Shown here in pieces: positions 8,107-15,937 of a DNA stretch of 25,470 bases. Source of the DNA: a bacterium UBA3734. GTDB taxonomy: Bacteria; Bacteroidota; Bacteroidia; Bacteroidales; Bacteroidaceae. Numbering within the stretch: position 1 is the stretch's first letter; each line of letters starts with the position of its first letter. The position numbers were made by a program, and so were the translations under genes. The notes under the pieces are model-generated. The model was not told the origin of the DNA. It saw nothing but the letters and a program-made list of their open reading frames with translations, and made no database searches. The stretch spans positions 1-25,470 of the forward strand of contig DFHC01000007.1 of NCBI GenBank assembly GCA_002372575.1. Reading direction: 5' to 3'.

Positions 8107-8138
8107 CCTCCCCCGTTTGGGGGAGGCTGGGAGGGGGC
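8107..8138. repeat. Stop-adjacent GC-rich hairpin element (DUF6850/DUF4876 gap)
   Basis: A perfect 8-bp stem CCTCCCCC (8107-8114) / GGGGGAGG (8119-8126) with loop GTTT is followed by CTGGGAGGGGGC. In the direction of transcription the element begins directly after the TAG stop of the DUF6850 gene. It lies inside an operon, so it is not a full terminator, though it may stabilise or process the mRNA. Confidence 0.8.
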
Positions 8139-9635
8139 CTAAAATGTAATTCCCACAGCCATCCGTGCCGAAAACTGCCGCTCACCCTCCGAACAAGCGA
8201 CAAAACCGCCGCCCAGCGAGGCGAAAAGACCGAAATGCTTCATCTCATAGTCGCCACGAAGCCGAGCCGAGAAATCGGCATAGTTGGCCTTGGCGAAGTC
8301 GTAGGTGTGGCGAATCATCTGCACGAAGGCGGGCTGCATATCGGCAAAAGGCATCGACAACTCGTCGCCAACGCGAGCCTCGTAAGCCGCCCGCACGTTG
8401 CCCGAGAGCATCAGCCGCTCGCTGGCACGCACGAAAGCCTCGCCCGAGAGCTCGCCGAAGACGTGCGACGTGTTGAGCCGTCGGCTGGGATAGGCATATT
8501 CCTCGCGGTCGCTCTTGTAGCCTGCACGCACGAGCACGTTCCAAAAAGTTTTTCCGTAGAGAGCCGTCAGCGAAGTTGTCAGACGGTGGTTTTTATACAT
8601 CGTGAGCACGCCCAAATCGGGGTACGACGCGGTGGCCGACGAGCCGATGATGTGCTCGTCGCCGCTGCGCTTCACGTATTCAACAGCGGCAAAAATCGCC
8701 TTGTTCCTCAACTCCTTACTCCTCACTCCCAACACCACCTTCGCGCCCTGTGCATAGAGGTCGGTGAGGGGCAGGATGTAGTTTTCGACCACCTGACGGT
8801 GATAGCGATGCGACGAGAGCGCGAGATGGCCGAAGAAACCAGCGTTTTTCGTCGGCTCGGCATCGAGTTGCAGGCGAACGCCGCCGCCCGAGTAGTGCAG
8901 CGAGCGCTTGTCGCCTGAAAAACGGGCATATTCCGTGCCGAGACCCGTCATCTGATATTCGGGAATCACGCCCAGCTCGCGATAGAAATCCACGCTGTTG
9001 CGCTGCTTATAGACGTTGCCCTCGAAGGCCACTGCCCAGCGATGCTGCCAAGCCTCCCGTCCCGCGCCAAAGCGCAGTGTCAGCTCATTGACAATGCCTC
9101 GCATTCGAGGGTCGGTGTCGCGATATTCGTGGTCGGCACGGAAAAGCATCTCGGCACCCAGCAGCCAGCGTCCGAGCCGTGTGGCATAGCCGCCCTCGAA
9201 CTGATAGCGCTCGCACTGCGTGTCGCCGCCGAGCGTGTCGGCCAAAACGTAGGGTTTCAGCAGGTCGAAATCGGTGGTAGAATTCCATTTCACGCCGTGT
9301 TTCTTTCCATTCGTGTAGGCGGCTTGTCCCCACACCGCAGCATGGTCGGAAAGGCGCAAAAACGTCTCCACGCGAGCCGACGGCAACAGGAACCCACGAC
9401 CTTTCTCCATCACGAAAGCCTCGCTCTGCCGCTGCCAACTGGCCTCGGCTTGGAGTTGCGAGAACGAGGTGGAGAATGCCGCTCCGTGCAGGGCCGGATT
9501 CTGCCGCGCCTCGCCGCCGACGGTCTGCCACAGCCCCGTGTGCTCCACCAAGGCGGTATCCGCAACCGAAGCACGCAGCCCAAGGCTGACAAACAGCGGC
9601 AAAATGGCTATTATTTTTATTCTGTCATATCTCAT
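8139..9635 (-). CDS. DUF6850 family outer-membrane beta-barrel protein
   Basis: The 498-residue product starts at the ATG at 9635 (MRYDRIKIIAILPLFVSLGL, a signal peptide). The frame stays open to 9743, but that extension reads through the GC-rich repeat and the previous gene, so it is rejected. The mature part shows barrel strands such as GRGFLLPSARVETFLRLSDH and YQFEGGYATRLGRWLLGAEM, and it ends AVGITF with a terminal Phe. The family occurs beside DUF4876 proteins and TonB receptors in Bacteroidota; no function is established. It may be a second outer-membrane component of the uptake complex. Residues around LGVRSKELRNKAIF are encoded by a repeat-like tract at 8706-8730. Its TAG stop abuts the hairpin element at 8107-8138. 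Confidence 0.86.
   Translation of the reverse strand: MRYDRIKIIAILPLFVSLGLRASVADTALVEHTGLWQTVGGEARQNPALHGAAFSTSFSQLQAEASWQRQSEAFVMEKGRGFLLPSARVETFLRLSDHAAVWGQAAYTNGKKHGVKWNSTTDFDLLKPYVLADTLGGDTQCERYQFEGGYATRLGRWLLGAEMLFRADHEYRDTDPRMRGIVNELTLRFGAGREAWQHRWAVAFEGNVYKQRNSVDFYRELGVIPEYQMTGLGTEYARFSGDKRSLHYSGGGVRLQLDAEPTKNAGFFGHLALSSHRYHRQVVENYILPLTDLYAQGAKVVLGVRSKELRNKAIFAAVEYVKRSGDEHIIGSSATASYPDLGVLTMYKNHRLTTSLTALYGKTFWNVLVRAGYKSDREEYAYPSRRLNTSHVFGELSGEAFVRASERLMLSGNVRAAYEARVGDELSMPFADMQPAFVQMIRHTYDFAKANYADFSARLRGDYEMKHFGLFASLGGGFVACSEGERQFSARMAVGITF
8706..8730. repeat. AACTCCT/CACTCCC tract within the DUF6850 coding sequence
   Basis: The plus strand reads AACTCCTTACTCCTCACTCC, wording shared with intergenic tracts at 12864-12880, 24883-24910 and 25349-25400. 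It encodes the charged segment GVRSKELRN between two barrel strands, where a loop is expected. A small in-frame repeat insertion is a reasonable reading, but a chance match cannot be excluded. Confidence 0.45.
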
Positions 9636-9654
9636 AATGATCTCTATCTGTCCT

Positions 9655-9684
9655 CCTCCCCTTTTGGGGAGGTTGGGAGGGGCT
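9655..9684. repeat. Stop-adjacent GC-rich hairpin element (124-aa lipoprotein/DUF6850 gap)
   Basis: A 7-bp stem CCTCCCC (9655-9661) / GGGGAGG (9666-9672) with loop TTTT is followed by TTGGGAGGGGC. In the direction of transcription it starts one base after the TAA stop of the small lipoprotein gene, and the DUF6850 ATG follows about 20 bases beyond it. Confidence 0.8.
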
Positions 9685-10059
9685 TTATTCCAAGAAGATG
9701 ATGTTGAGTGTGGCGTGGTTATGGTCTTTTTTCTCCAATGCAATGTAATCGCTGTGCGCTCTCATACGCTTCGTCATCGTCTGTCCGAGGGCGTTGCGAT
9801 AGCGCACGAGCCCTTCCACGTCGGCACTGTAGCTGCTTCGAAGCAGCGGGAGGCTGAGCGTGGCGGCGTTGAAGTCCGACGAGGTGGTCACCTGTTTCGA
9901 GTTCAGGTTTGTGAGTCGCGCCGTACCCTGCACGCGCTCGATGCTGAGCGTATCGCCCGCCAAGAGCGTGATGGAGGCCGTGGCAAAAAGTTCGTCTTCG
10001 TCTTGATGGCAGGCCGTCAAAAGAAGTGAAAGGGTAAAAAGGTAAAATACTATCTTCAT
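9685..10059 (-). CDS. Small lipoprotein resembling the N-terminal domain of the DUF4876 protein
   Basis: The 124-residue lipoprotein has a lipobox LLTAC (Cys17) followed by HQDEDE, an acidic run like that on exposed Bacteroidota lipoproteins. The mature part (ASITLLAGDTLSIERVQGTA, then SLPLLRSSYSADVEGLVRY) aligns by eye with residues about 35-110 of the DUF4876 protein: a beta-rich domain with a paired SFEGTATN / RVQGTARLTN motif and a YNIAAKG / YSADVEG motif. Its ATG overlaps the TonB-receptor stop by 4 bases (ATGA), so the two are translationally coupled. It probably sits on or beside the receptor. The signal-peptide region is encoded by a TTTTACCTTTTTACCCTTT tract that resembles intergenic repeats. 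No named family is recognised. Confidence 0.82.
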   Translation of the reverse strand: MKIVFYLFTLSLLLTACHQDEDELFATASITLLAGDTLSIERVQGTARLTNLNSKQVTTSSDFNAATLSLPLLRSSYSADVEGLVRYRNALGQTMTKRMRAHSDYIALEKKDHNHATLNIIFLE

Positions 10060-12785
10060 AATCTAACGTTCATTTCTAATCCAAAATAGGCTGTTACGTA
10101 GCGGCGGATGGTCACTCCGTTGCTTTCGTAGTCGGGCGTGTAGTCCCAGAGTTTGTTGCAAAACATCGCCACGTTCAGCCGCTCGCCGAAGAGCTTCTTC
10201 GTCACCTTGAAATTCAGGTTCATCGACATCGGAACGCGCTGTTTTTCAAATAGTTCCGACGAATTCGTACGCACCAGCCAGCGCAGATAGGTGTCGTTTT
10301 CGTCGCCAGGCTGCCAGTCGTGTATGCTGCCGTCGGGCGCGATGTACTGGTCTGGCTCGTTGCTGATGACGTTGCGTTGCTGCGTGGTGAACCACAGGAA
10401 CTGCGCCGACACCGAGAAGTTCAACTTCAGCTTCGGCACGCTGGTGTCGAACGTGAAATTCGTGTTCATCCGCTCATAGACCGAGCCGTCGTTGTCTCTG
10501 TAGAGTCCCACGTACTGAATTTGCTCACCATCAAGCACTTGCGAGGGTCGGTAGGTTTCGGTGAGCGAGTTGCGATAGGTGGTGCGGAAATAGGCTCCAT
10601 TCACAGTCAGACGGGTCTGAATCACGGGAAATCGCTTCGTTTCGAGCGTGTACTCCACGCCTTGTTTCAGCGTCTGGCTGCCGTTGGTATAGATGCCGAA
10701 GCCCAGCAGTTCCTGTCTTTCGGTGAAGGGAAGCGTGGCGAGGTCGGGCTGCGCCGAGAGCGGGGCGGCATCAATGCCCGACGGGTCGTATTTCTTGTAG
10801 CCATAGGGCTCGTAATGCGTCTGCGCACGGAAACCCGAGGTCATATTTTCGCGGAAATAGGTGACGGAAAGGCGGTGGCCACCCACGTTGATATCGGTCG
10901 AGAGCTCCCATTTCTTGTTTCGGGCCGGTGTCAAGGCCGGATTGTGGGTGTCGCGGACGTAGGTCATCAGATGGATGCGGCGGAAGGCGGGATTGTCGTG
11001 ATAGTAGTTCAGCTGCATCAGGTCGAGATAGACCTTGTCGGGAAACAGCTGCTCCATCGTGGGATTCTTCGTGTGAAGGCCGTAGCCGGCAGAAACGCGG
11101 ACGAAGGTTGGAAGCGTGGCGATGGTGAATTTCGGGAAAGTCCATCCGACATTGATGCGAGGGTCGAAATAAAACGTGCCGTGCATCGCGTAGTCCGACG
11201 GCAGGCCGTGCATCGTCGAGGCACGAACACCTGCAATCAGCTCGAACGAACCGCCCACGACAGGCAGTTTCAGGCTTTCCTCAGCGTAAAACGACAGCGT
11301 TCGGTTGGCCGGAATGTCGCTCAGTTTGCGCTCACGGGCCGACAAGCCCGGGTAGAGCGGCAGTGTGGGGTCGAACACCTGCCCGTCGCCGAAATTCTTG
11401 TCCATATTCCAGTCGAGGCCCAGCAGCAGGGCGTTCGACAGCAGCCTACTCGGCACTTGCAGGCGCGCGTTCAACTTCAGAAAGAGGTTCATCGGCTTGC
11501 CATCGACATTGTGCTGCGCCGTGTATTTATAGGGAAGGATGACGGCGTCGCTCTCGCCTTCCTCGCGCGTGGTGGCGGCCACGGTCAAGCGTTGCAGTTG
11601 CACCAGTCGCGTGCGCTCAATCAGGTCGTGTTCATAGGCCGAGGAAAGGGATACGCTGGCCGATTTCAGCCACGTTCTACGTTTCATTTTCAACGACAGC
11701 GAGGCCATCAGCGCCACGCGGTTGTATTGCGAGCGATACGAGTCTTCGGCCTGGAAATTCAGGTCGGGGTCTTCCTTGTCGTTGTCGAACGAGCCGCTGT
11801 AATCGACGTTTGTCGAAAGGCCGAGCTCGTAGGCCTTCCGATCCCACGCCTTGTGCAGACGCGCCGAAAGCGTCACGCGCTTGTAGTTTTCAAGTCGGTT
11901 GCGGGGGTCGGCCTTCGCGTTCAGGTAGTCGGCGCTCAGGTTCAGGCTCAGGCGACGCGGTTTCCATTCGAGTCCCTTCGAAGCATAGAACAGTTTCGAG
12001 CTCATATCGGCCTTCACACGGAAATTCAGGTCGCGTCCGCCCCGCCGTCGCTCAATTTTCACCAGTCCACTCGTCAAATCGCCGTATTCCACCGACGGAA
12101 TGCCGCGCACCACCTCCACACTTGCAATTTCGTCGGTCGCGATGCTGCGCATGTCCACGCCGGCGTTCGTGAAGTCGCGCGAAGTGGCCTGCGAGTCCCA
12201 AGCACCGGCCAGATACTGCATATTGGCGTTGGTCGAGATGGGTGCGCCATCAACCACGAAGCTCGTGCCCAACGACGACGTGGCGTAATTTCCGCCGCCT
12301 GTGGCCGCCTCGCGCAGGCGAATCGTGTTCGGAGCCGTCAGCACGGGGTCGCTGCTCCGTCCGCCCGGCAGGAGTTCAAGCAAATCGGCAAAGCTCGAGG
12401 GTTGCAGGTGCTCCATCGCCTGCCGTTCTATCTTCGAGGCCGTGGCTAGTCCGCGACTCTCTTGCGCTGTCACTACCACCTCGCCCAGTCGGCTCACTTC
12501 GGCCTGCAGTCCGTAGCGCAAATCTTTCGTCGGTGCCGTCACGAGCGGCCTGTAGCCGATGCAAAAGAAGCGCAGTCGCACATAATCATTTTTAGGTATC
12601 GAAAAACGACCGTCGGCATCACTAAACGCAAGGATTTTGCCCGTAGATGCGTCGGAAACGGAAACGCCTGCAAGCGGTTTCAGCGTCTCGTCGTCATACA
12701 CAAAACCATCTGAAACTTCCTGAGCATGAGCTACTTGCGCCCACACTACACACCACAAAACCAATATCGTTCGAATGCTCTTCAT
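10056..12785 (-). CDS. TonB-dependent outer-membrane receptor with carboxypeptidase-regulatory-like N-domain
   Basis: The 909-residue receptor has a signal peptide (about 1-22, cut after VAHAQ). A CarboxypepD_reg-like beta-sandwich spans about 26-105 (DDETLKPLAGVSVSDASTGK). A TonB-box-like GEVVVTAQ at 101-108 is followed by the plug domain (LLELLPGGRSSDP, TSFVVDGAPI, IASVEVVRGIPSVEYGD), and the 22-strand barrel runs from about 270 to the end (YFGLEMNVRL). It imports a scarce ligand using energy from the inner membrane. No SusD partner follows, so it is unlikely to be a glycan SusC. The downstream genes encode two lipoproteins, a second barrel and an M16 protease. The ligand cannot be told from sequence; peptide, protein-bound metal or haem are candidates. 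Confidence 0.93.
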   Translation of the reverse strand: MKSIRTILVLWCVVWAQVAHAQEVSDGFVYDDETLKPLAGVSVSDASTGKILAFSDADGRFSIPKNDYVRLRFFCIGYRPLVTAPTKDLRYGLQAEVSRLGEVVVTAQESRGLATASKIERQAMEHLQPSSFADLLELLPGGRSSDPVLTAPNTIRLREAATGGGNYATSSLGTSFVVDGAPISTNANMQYLAGAWDSQATSRDFTNAGVDMRSIATDEIASVEVVRGIPSVEYGDLTSGLVKIERRRGGRDLNFRVKADMSSKLFYASKGLEWKPRRLSLNLSADYLNAKADPRNRLENYKRVTLSARLHKAWDRKAYELGLSTNVDYSGSFDNDKEDPDLNFQAEDSYRSQYNRVALMASLSLKMKRRTWLKSASVSLSSAYEHDLIERTRLVQLQRLTVAATTREEGESDAVILPYKYTAQHNVDGKPMNLFLKLNARLQVPSRLLSNALLLGLDWNMDKNFGDGQVFDPTLPLYPGLSARERKLSDIPANRTLSFYAEESLKLPVVGGSFELIAGVRASTMHGLPSDYAMHGTFYFDPRINVGWTFPKFTIATLPTFVRVSAGYGLHTKNPTMEQLFPDKVYLDLMQLNYYHDNPAFRRIHLMTYVRDTHNPALTPARNKKWELSTDINVGGHRLSVTYFRENMTSGFRAQTHYEPYGYKKYDPSGIDAAPLSAQPDLATLPFTERQELLGFGIYTNGSQTLKQGVEYTLETKRFPVIQTRLTVNGAYFRTTYRNSLTETYRPSQVLDGEQIQYVGLYRDNDGSVYERMNTNFTFDTSVPKLKLNFSVSAQFLWFTTQQRNVISNEPDQYIAPDGSIHDWQPGDENDTYLRWLVRTNSSELFEKQRVPMSMNLNFKVTKKLFGERLNVAMFCNKLWDYTPDYESNGVTIRRYVTAYFGLEMNVRL

Positions 12786-12804
12786 CAGTTTTTTTCTTTC
12801 GATG

Positions 12805-12812
12805 CAAAGGTA
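12805..12812 (-). promoter_or_regulatory. Bacteroidota-type promoter (TACCTTTG) of the TonB receptor/M16 operon
   Basis: On the minus strand TACCTTTG fits TAnnTTTG and is preceded, 20 bases upstream, by ATTG, one mismatch from the TTTG -33 box. The box ends 19 bases before the ATG, so the predicted leader is very short (roughly 12-16 bases). No clear Fur-type or other operator is seen. Confidence 0.6.
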
Positions 12813-12917
12813 TTAGCATTTTCCTGCGCCCGCAATACCCAAATTTAGTGAATTTTCAAAGAACTCCTGAACTCCTAAAAAAGATTGTTTTTTTTCCAAA
12901 AAATCATTCTTTTTTTG

Positions 12918-12925
12918 TAACTTTG
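12918..12925 (+). promoter_or_regulatory. Bacteroidota-type -7 box (TAACTTTG) directly before the antiporter start
   Basis: TAACTTTG is a perfect TAnnTTTG match and ends only 8 bases before the ATG at 12934. A good -33 TTTG is lacking; TTTC at 12893-12896 is the nearest. If used, the mRNA would begin within a few bases of the start codon. Confidence 0.55.
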
Positions 12926-12933
12926 CACTCGAA

Positions 12934-15108
12934 ATGCTAAACCTCTCGCCATATTTCCCCATCACCGACCCCACGCTGACCTTTCTCGTGGTGTTGCTGA
13001 TTATTTTGTCGGCTCCCATCATCATGGGAAAACTGCGCATTCCGCACATCATTGGCATGGTGCTGGCGGGCGTGGTCATCGGGAAATACGGACTGAACAT
13101 TCTCGAACGCGACGCCTCGTTTGAACTCTTCGGCAAGGTCGGCCTCTACTACATCATGTTTCTCGCCGCCCTCGAAATGGACATGGACGGACTGCGCAAG
13201 AGCGTGCCCCGCATCACGCTGTTCGGACTGCTGTCGTTTCTCATCCCGTTTGCATTGACCTACGTCACCTCGGTGTGGATGCTCGGCTACAGCCACGAAG
13301 CGTCGTTTCTACTGGGGGCACTGATGTCGTCGAACACGCTCATCGCCTACCCCATCGTCGGACGCTACGGACTGCAGCGCAAGCCCAGCGTCACGCTCAG
13401 CGTGGGCGGTTCCATGCTCGCACTGCTGCTCGCACTGCTATGCGTGGCAGCACTCTCGGCGGCCCACGAGGCAGAGGGCGGGCTGTTTTTCTGGCTGTGG
13501 TTTTTCGTGAAATTCGCGCTGTTCACCGCCGCGCTGCTGCTGCTCATTCCGCGACTCACGCGCTGGTTTCTGCGACGCTACAGCGATGCCGTGATGCAAT
13601 TCATCTTCGTCATGTCGATGCTCTTCATGAGTGCCGCACTGAGCGAAGCCATCGGGCTGGAGGGCATCGTTGGAGCCTTCCTCTCGGGTCTGATTCTCAA
13701 CCGCTACATCCCCCACGTCTCGCCACTGATGAATCGTATCGAATTCATCGGAAATGCCCTGTTCATCCCCTATTTCCTCATCGGCGTGGGAATGCTCATC
13801 AACCTGCGCCTGCTCTTCCAGGGCGAGGGAATCCTCTGGGTGGTGCTGGCGATGGTGTTTTTCGGAACCGCGGGAAAGGGTCTGGCTGCCTATGCCACAA
13901 GTTTCCTCTTCCGAATGCCGATTTCCTCTGGCCACATGATGTTCGGACTCACCTCGGCCCACGCCGCCGGTGCCATTGCCATCGTCATGGTGGGAATGCG
14001 CACGGAGATTGGGCCTGGCCAATACCTCATTGGCGACGACGTGCTCAACGGCGTCATCATCATGATTCTCTTCACCTGCATCATCTCCACGCTCGTCACC
14101 GAGGCTGCCGCCCAGCAAATCACCATTCGCGACAAGGAAGTGGCCAATGAAGATGCCGGACGAAACGACGACGAGACGATGCTCATCCCCGTGAAATACC
14201 CCGAATATGCGCCGGAACTGCTCAACATGGCCATTCTCATGAGAAATCCGAGGAAGAATCGCGGCCTCGTGGCCATCAACGTGGTCTATGACGACAATGA
14301 TATGCGCAAAAATCAGGAGCTGGGGGCGAAACTCTTGGAGCAACTCTCGCGACAGGCCGCCGCCACCGACGTGCAGATGCAGACGCAGGTGCGCATCGCA
14401 GCCAACATCGCCAACGGCATCAAACACGCCTTTCAGGAATTCCGCGCCAGCGAAATCATCATCGGACTGCACTCCGCCCACCTTTTTTCGACGAAAAACG
14501 AGGAGAAAAGCAGCCTCCTGGGCGAGCTCGAAAGCCCGAAAGCCCGATTCTGGGGGCAATTCCACCAGAGCCTATTCAACGGCCTGAACCGACAAATCAC
14601 CATGGCACGACTGCGACAGCCGCTCAGCACGATTCGCCGCATTCAGGTGGCAGTGCCCTCGCGGGCGCAGTTCGAGCCGGGCTTTTTCCGCTGGCTCGAG
14701 CGCATCGCCCGACTGGCGGGGAATCTCGACTGTCGCATCCAGTTCCACGGACGCAACGACACGCTGGCCTACGTCAATGAATACATGCGCAACCGCCATC
14801 CCAACGTCAGGGTGGAACACCACTCCATGACGCATTGGAACGAGCTGCCGCAGTTGGCCTCCACCATCGCCGACGACCACCTCTTCGTCATCGTCACTGC
14901 CCGAAAAGGCACGGTTTCCTACAAGACGGCCATGGATCGGCTGCCCGAGGAAATCATGCGTTTCTTCAGCGGCACGAATATGCTCATCATCTTCCCCGAC
15001 CAGTTCGGCGACGCCATGAACGAAATGACCTTCGCCCAGCCGCAGCACACCGAGGAACTCTCGTATTACGATATTGTCAGAAAGTGGATTGGGCGTTTGA
15101 GAAACTGA
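12934..15108 (+). CDS. CPA2-type cation:proton antiporter with long cytosolic C-terminal domain
   Basis: The 724-residue inner-membrane transporter has a Na+/H+ exchanger domain over about residues 12-390, with around a dozen hydrophobic helices ([57 protein letters not shown]). The remaining 330 residues are soluble. They contain two regions with alternating strands and helices that look like universal-stress-protein folds ([26 protein letters not shown]; then [31 protein letters not shown]), probably a regulatory sensor. It likely exchanges Na+ or K+ for protons for pH or ion balance. The usual acidic ion-binding pair cannot be assigned with confidence. The LolD-like gene follows after 13 bases, so the two are probably co-transcribed. 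Confidence 0.9.
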   Translation: MLNLSPYFPITDPTLTFLVVLLIILSAPIIMGKLRIPHIIGMVLAGVVIGKYGLNILERDASFELFGKVGLYYIMFLAALEMDMDGLRKSVPRITLFGLLSFLIPFALTYVTSVWMLGYSHEASFLLGALMSSNTLIAYPIVGRYGLQRKPSVTLSVGGSMLALLLALLCVAALSAAHEAEGGLFFWLWFFVKFALFTAALLLLIPRLTRWFLRRYSDAVMQFIFVMSMLFMSAALSEAIGLEGIVGAFLSGLILNRYIPHVSPLMNRIEFIGNALFIPYFLIGVGMLINLRLLFQGEGILWVVLAMVFFGTAGKGLAAYATSFLFRMPISSGHMMFGLTSAHAAGAIAIVMVGMRTEIGPGQYLIGDDVLNGVIIMILFTCIISTLVTEAAAQQITIRDKEVANEDAGRNDDETMLIPVKYPEYAPELLNMAILMRNPRKNRGLVAINVVYDDNDMRKNQELGAKLLEQLSRQAAATDVQMQTQVRIAANIANGIKHAFQEFRASEIIIGLHSAHLFSTKNEEKSSLLGELESPKARFWGQFHQSLFNGLNRQITMARLRQPLSTIRRIQVAVPSRAQFEPGFFRWLERIARLAGNLDCRIQFHGRNDTLAYVNEYMRNRHPNVRVEHHSMTHWNELPQLASTIADDHLFVIVTARKGTVSYKTAMDRLPEEIMRFFSGTNMLIIFPDQFGDAMNEMTFAQPQHTEELSYYDIVRKWIGRLRN

Positions 15109-15121
15109 AACTCCTGAAAAT

Positions 15122-15799
15122 ATGATTACAACAAAAAACATCACTAAATCCTTCGGCTCCCTGCAAGTGTTGAAAGGCATCGACCTCGACATTGCAAAGG
15201 GCGAAATCGTCAGCATCGTAGGCCCCTCGGGAGCCGGAAAAACCACGCTACTGCAAATCATCGGCACACTCGACCGCCCCGACGGCGGCACGCTCGCCGT
15301 GAACGGCACCGATGTCACCACTCTTTCGCGCAAGCAACTCAGCGACTTCCGCAACCAGCACATCGGCTTTGTGTTCCAGTTCCACCAGCTGCTACCCGAG
15401 TTCACCGCCCTCGAAAACATCATGATTCCTGCTTTCATCGCAGGAAAAAGCCACAAAGAAGCCAAAACGCGCGCCGAGGAGCTGCTCCGCTTCATGAATC
15501 TCAGCGACCGCGCCACCCACAAGCCTGCTGAGCTGTCGGGCGGCGAGAAACAGCGTGTGGCCGTGGCAAGGGCTTTAGTGAACCATCCTGCCGTCATCCT
15601 CGCCGACGAACCCAGCGGCTCGCTCGACAGTCAAAACAAACAGGAACTCCACCAGCTTTTCTTCGACTTGCGCCAGGAATTCGGCCAGACCTTCGTCATC
15701 GTCACCCACGACGAAGAGCTCGCCCGCCTCACCGACCGCACCATCCACCTGCGTGACGGAATGATTGAAGGGAATGAAAGGGGAGTGAAAGAGGAGTGA
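15122..15799 (+). CDS. LolD-like ABC transporter ATP-binding protein
   Basis: The 225-residue ATPase is complete in motifs: Walker A GPSGAGKT (34-41), Q-loop in [18 protein letters not shown], signature [15 protein letters not shown], Walker [13 protein letters not shown] and switch His in FVIVTHDEE. The [15 protein letters not shown] wording and short length fit the LolD/MacB group, which powers release of lipoproteins from the inner membrane or MacB-type export. No permease (LolC/E) gene is in the window, so the partner must be elsewhere. It lies 13 bases after the antiporter gene, with no obvious functional link. The last eight residues (NERGVKEE) and the TGA stop are encoded by the 11-bp tandem repeat at 15769-15801, so the native C-terminus may have been replaced or lengthened. 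Confidence 0.9.
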   Translation: MITTKNITKSFGSLQVLKGIDLDIAKGEIVSIVGPSGAGKTTLLQIIGTLDRPDGGTLAVNGTDVTTLSRKQLSDFRNQHIGFVFQFHQLLPEFTALENIMIPAFIAGKSHKEAKTRAEELLRFMNLSDRATHKPAELSGGEKQRVAVARALVNHPAVILADEPSGSLDSQNKQELHQLFFDLRQEFGQTFVIVTHDEELARLTDRTIHLRDGMIEGNERGVKEE

Positions 15800-15801
15800 A
15801 G
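15769..15801. repeat. 11-bp tandem repeat, three copies, across the 3' end of the LolD-like gene
   Basis: The units AGGGAATGAAA, GGGGAGTGAAA and GAGGAGTGAAG are consecutive. The middle unit is the exact reverse complement of the TTTCACTCCCC unit at 1099-1120. Because 11 is not a multiple of three, each copy is read in a different frame, and the third supplies the TGA stop. Confidence 0.75.
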
Positions 15802-15804
15802 GGG

Positions 15805-15820
15805 GAGCGAAGCGATAACT
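15805..15820. repeat. Dispersed motif GAGCGAAGCGATAACT (copy 1)
   Basis: The same word recurs at 15938-15952 (one end base different) and, in reverse orientation, at 25265-25278 and 25295-25308 inside asnS. Each copy sits next to AACTCC or AACTTCTTCT tracts. Confidence 0.7.
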
Positions 15821-15896
15821 CAACTATCAACTGTCAACTATCAACTATCAACTGTCAACTATCAACTATCAACTATCAACTATCAACTATCAACTA
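15821..15896. repeat. 7-bp tandem repeat CAACTAT/CAACTGT, about 11 units
   Basis: Ten full 7-bp units and one partial unit run without interruption. Units 2 and 5 read CAACTGT and the rest CAACTAT. The array is intergenic, between the LolD-like stop and a hairpin terminator, so copy-number change would not alter a reading frame. Confidence 0.9.
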
Positions 15897-15926
15897 AAAA
15901 AAGCAACCCCGAAAGGTTGCTTTTTT
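15897..15926. terminator. Bidirectional intrinsic terminator between the LolD-like gene and ompA
   Basis: AAAAAAGCAACC (15897-15908) and GGTTGCTTTTTT (15915-15926) form a 12-bp inverted repeat with loop CCGAAA. Each strand ends in a run of six or more T after a GC-rich stem, so it should stop both the plus-strand antiporter/LolD unit and the minus-strand ompA transcript. Confidence 0.9.
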
Positions 15927-15937
15927 CTTAACTCCAA

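Noticed and set aside
9636..9743. Longer N-terminus for the DUF6850 protein (start at 9743)
   Set aside because: The extension reads through the hairpin repeat (APPNLPKRGGG) and into the previous gene. The ATG at 9635 gives a normal signal peptide.
10056..12785. SusC of a polysaccharide utilisation locus
   Set aside because: There is no SusD, glycoside hydrolase or sugar-sensing regulator nearby, and the partners are a protease and DUF4876/DUF6850 proteins.
13275..14150. Second open frame within the antiporter gene (291 codons, plus strand)
   Set aside because: It is His/Arg-rich with no recognisable fold and overlaps a well-supported transporter frame. It is a shadow frame.
15821..15896. 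Possible CRISPR array
   Set aside because: The units are 7 bases long and directly joined, with no spacers and no cas genes nearby. It is a simple tandem repeat.
15769..15896. Phase-variable switch by repeat slippage
   Set aside because: The 7-bp array is intergenic. The 11-bp array could shift only the last few residues of the LolD-like ATPase, so on/off switching is not expected.
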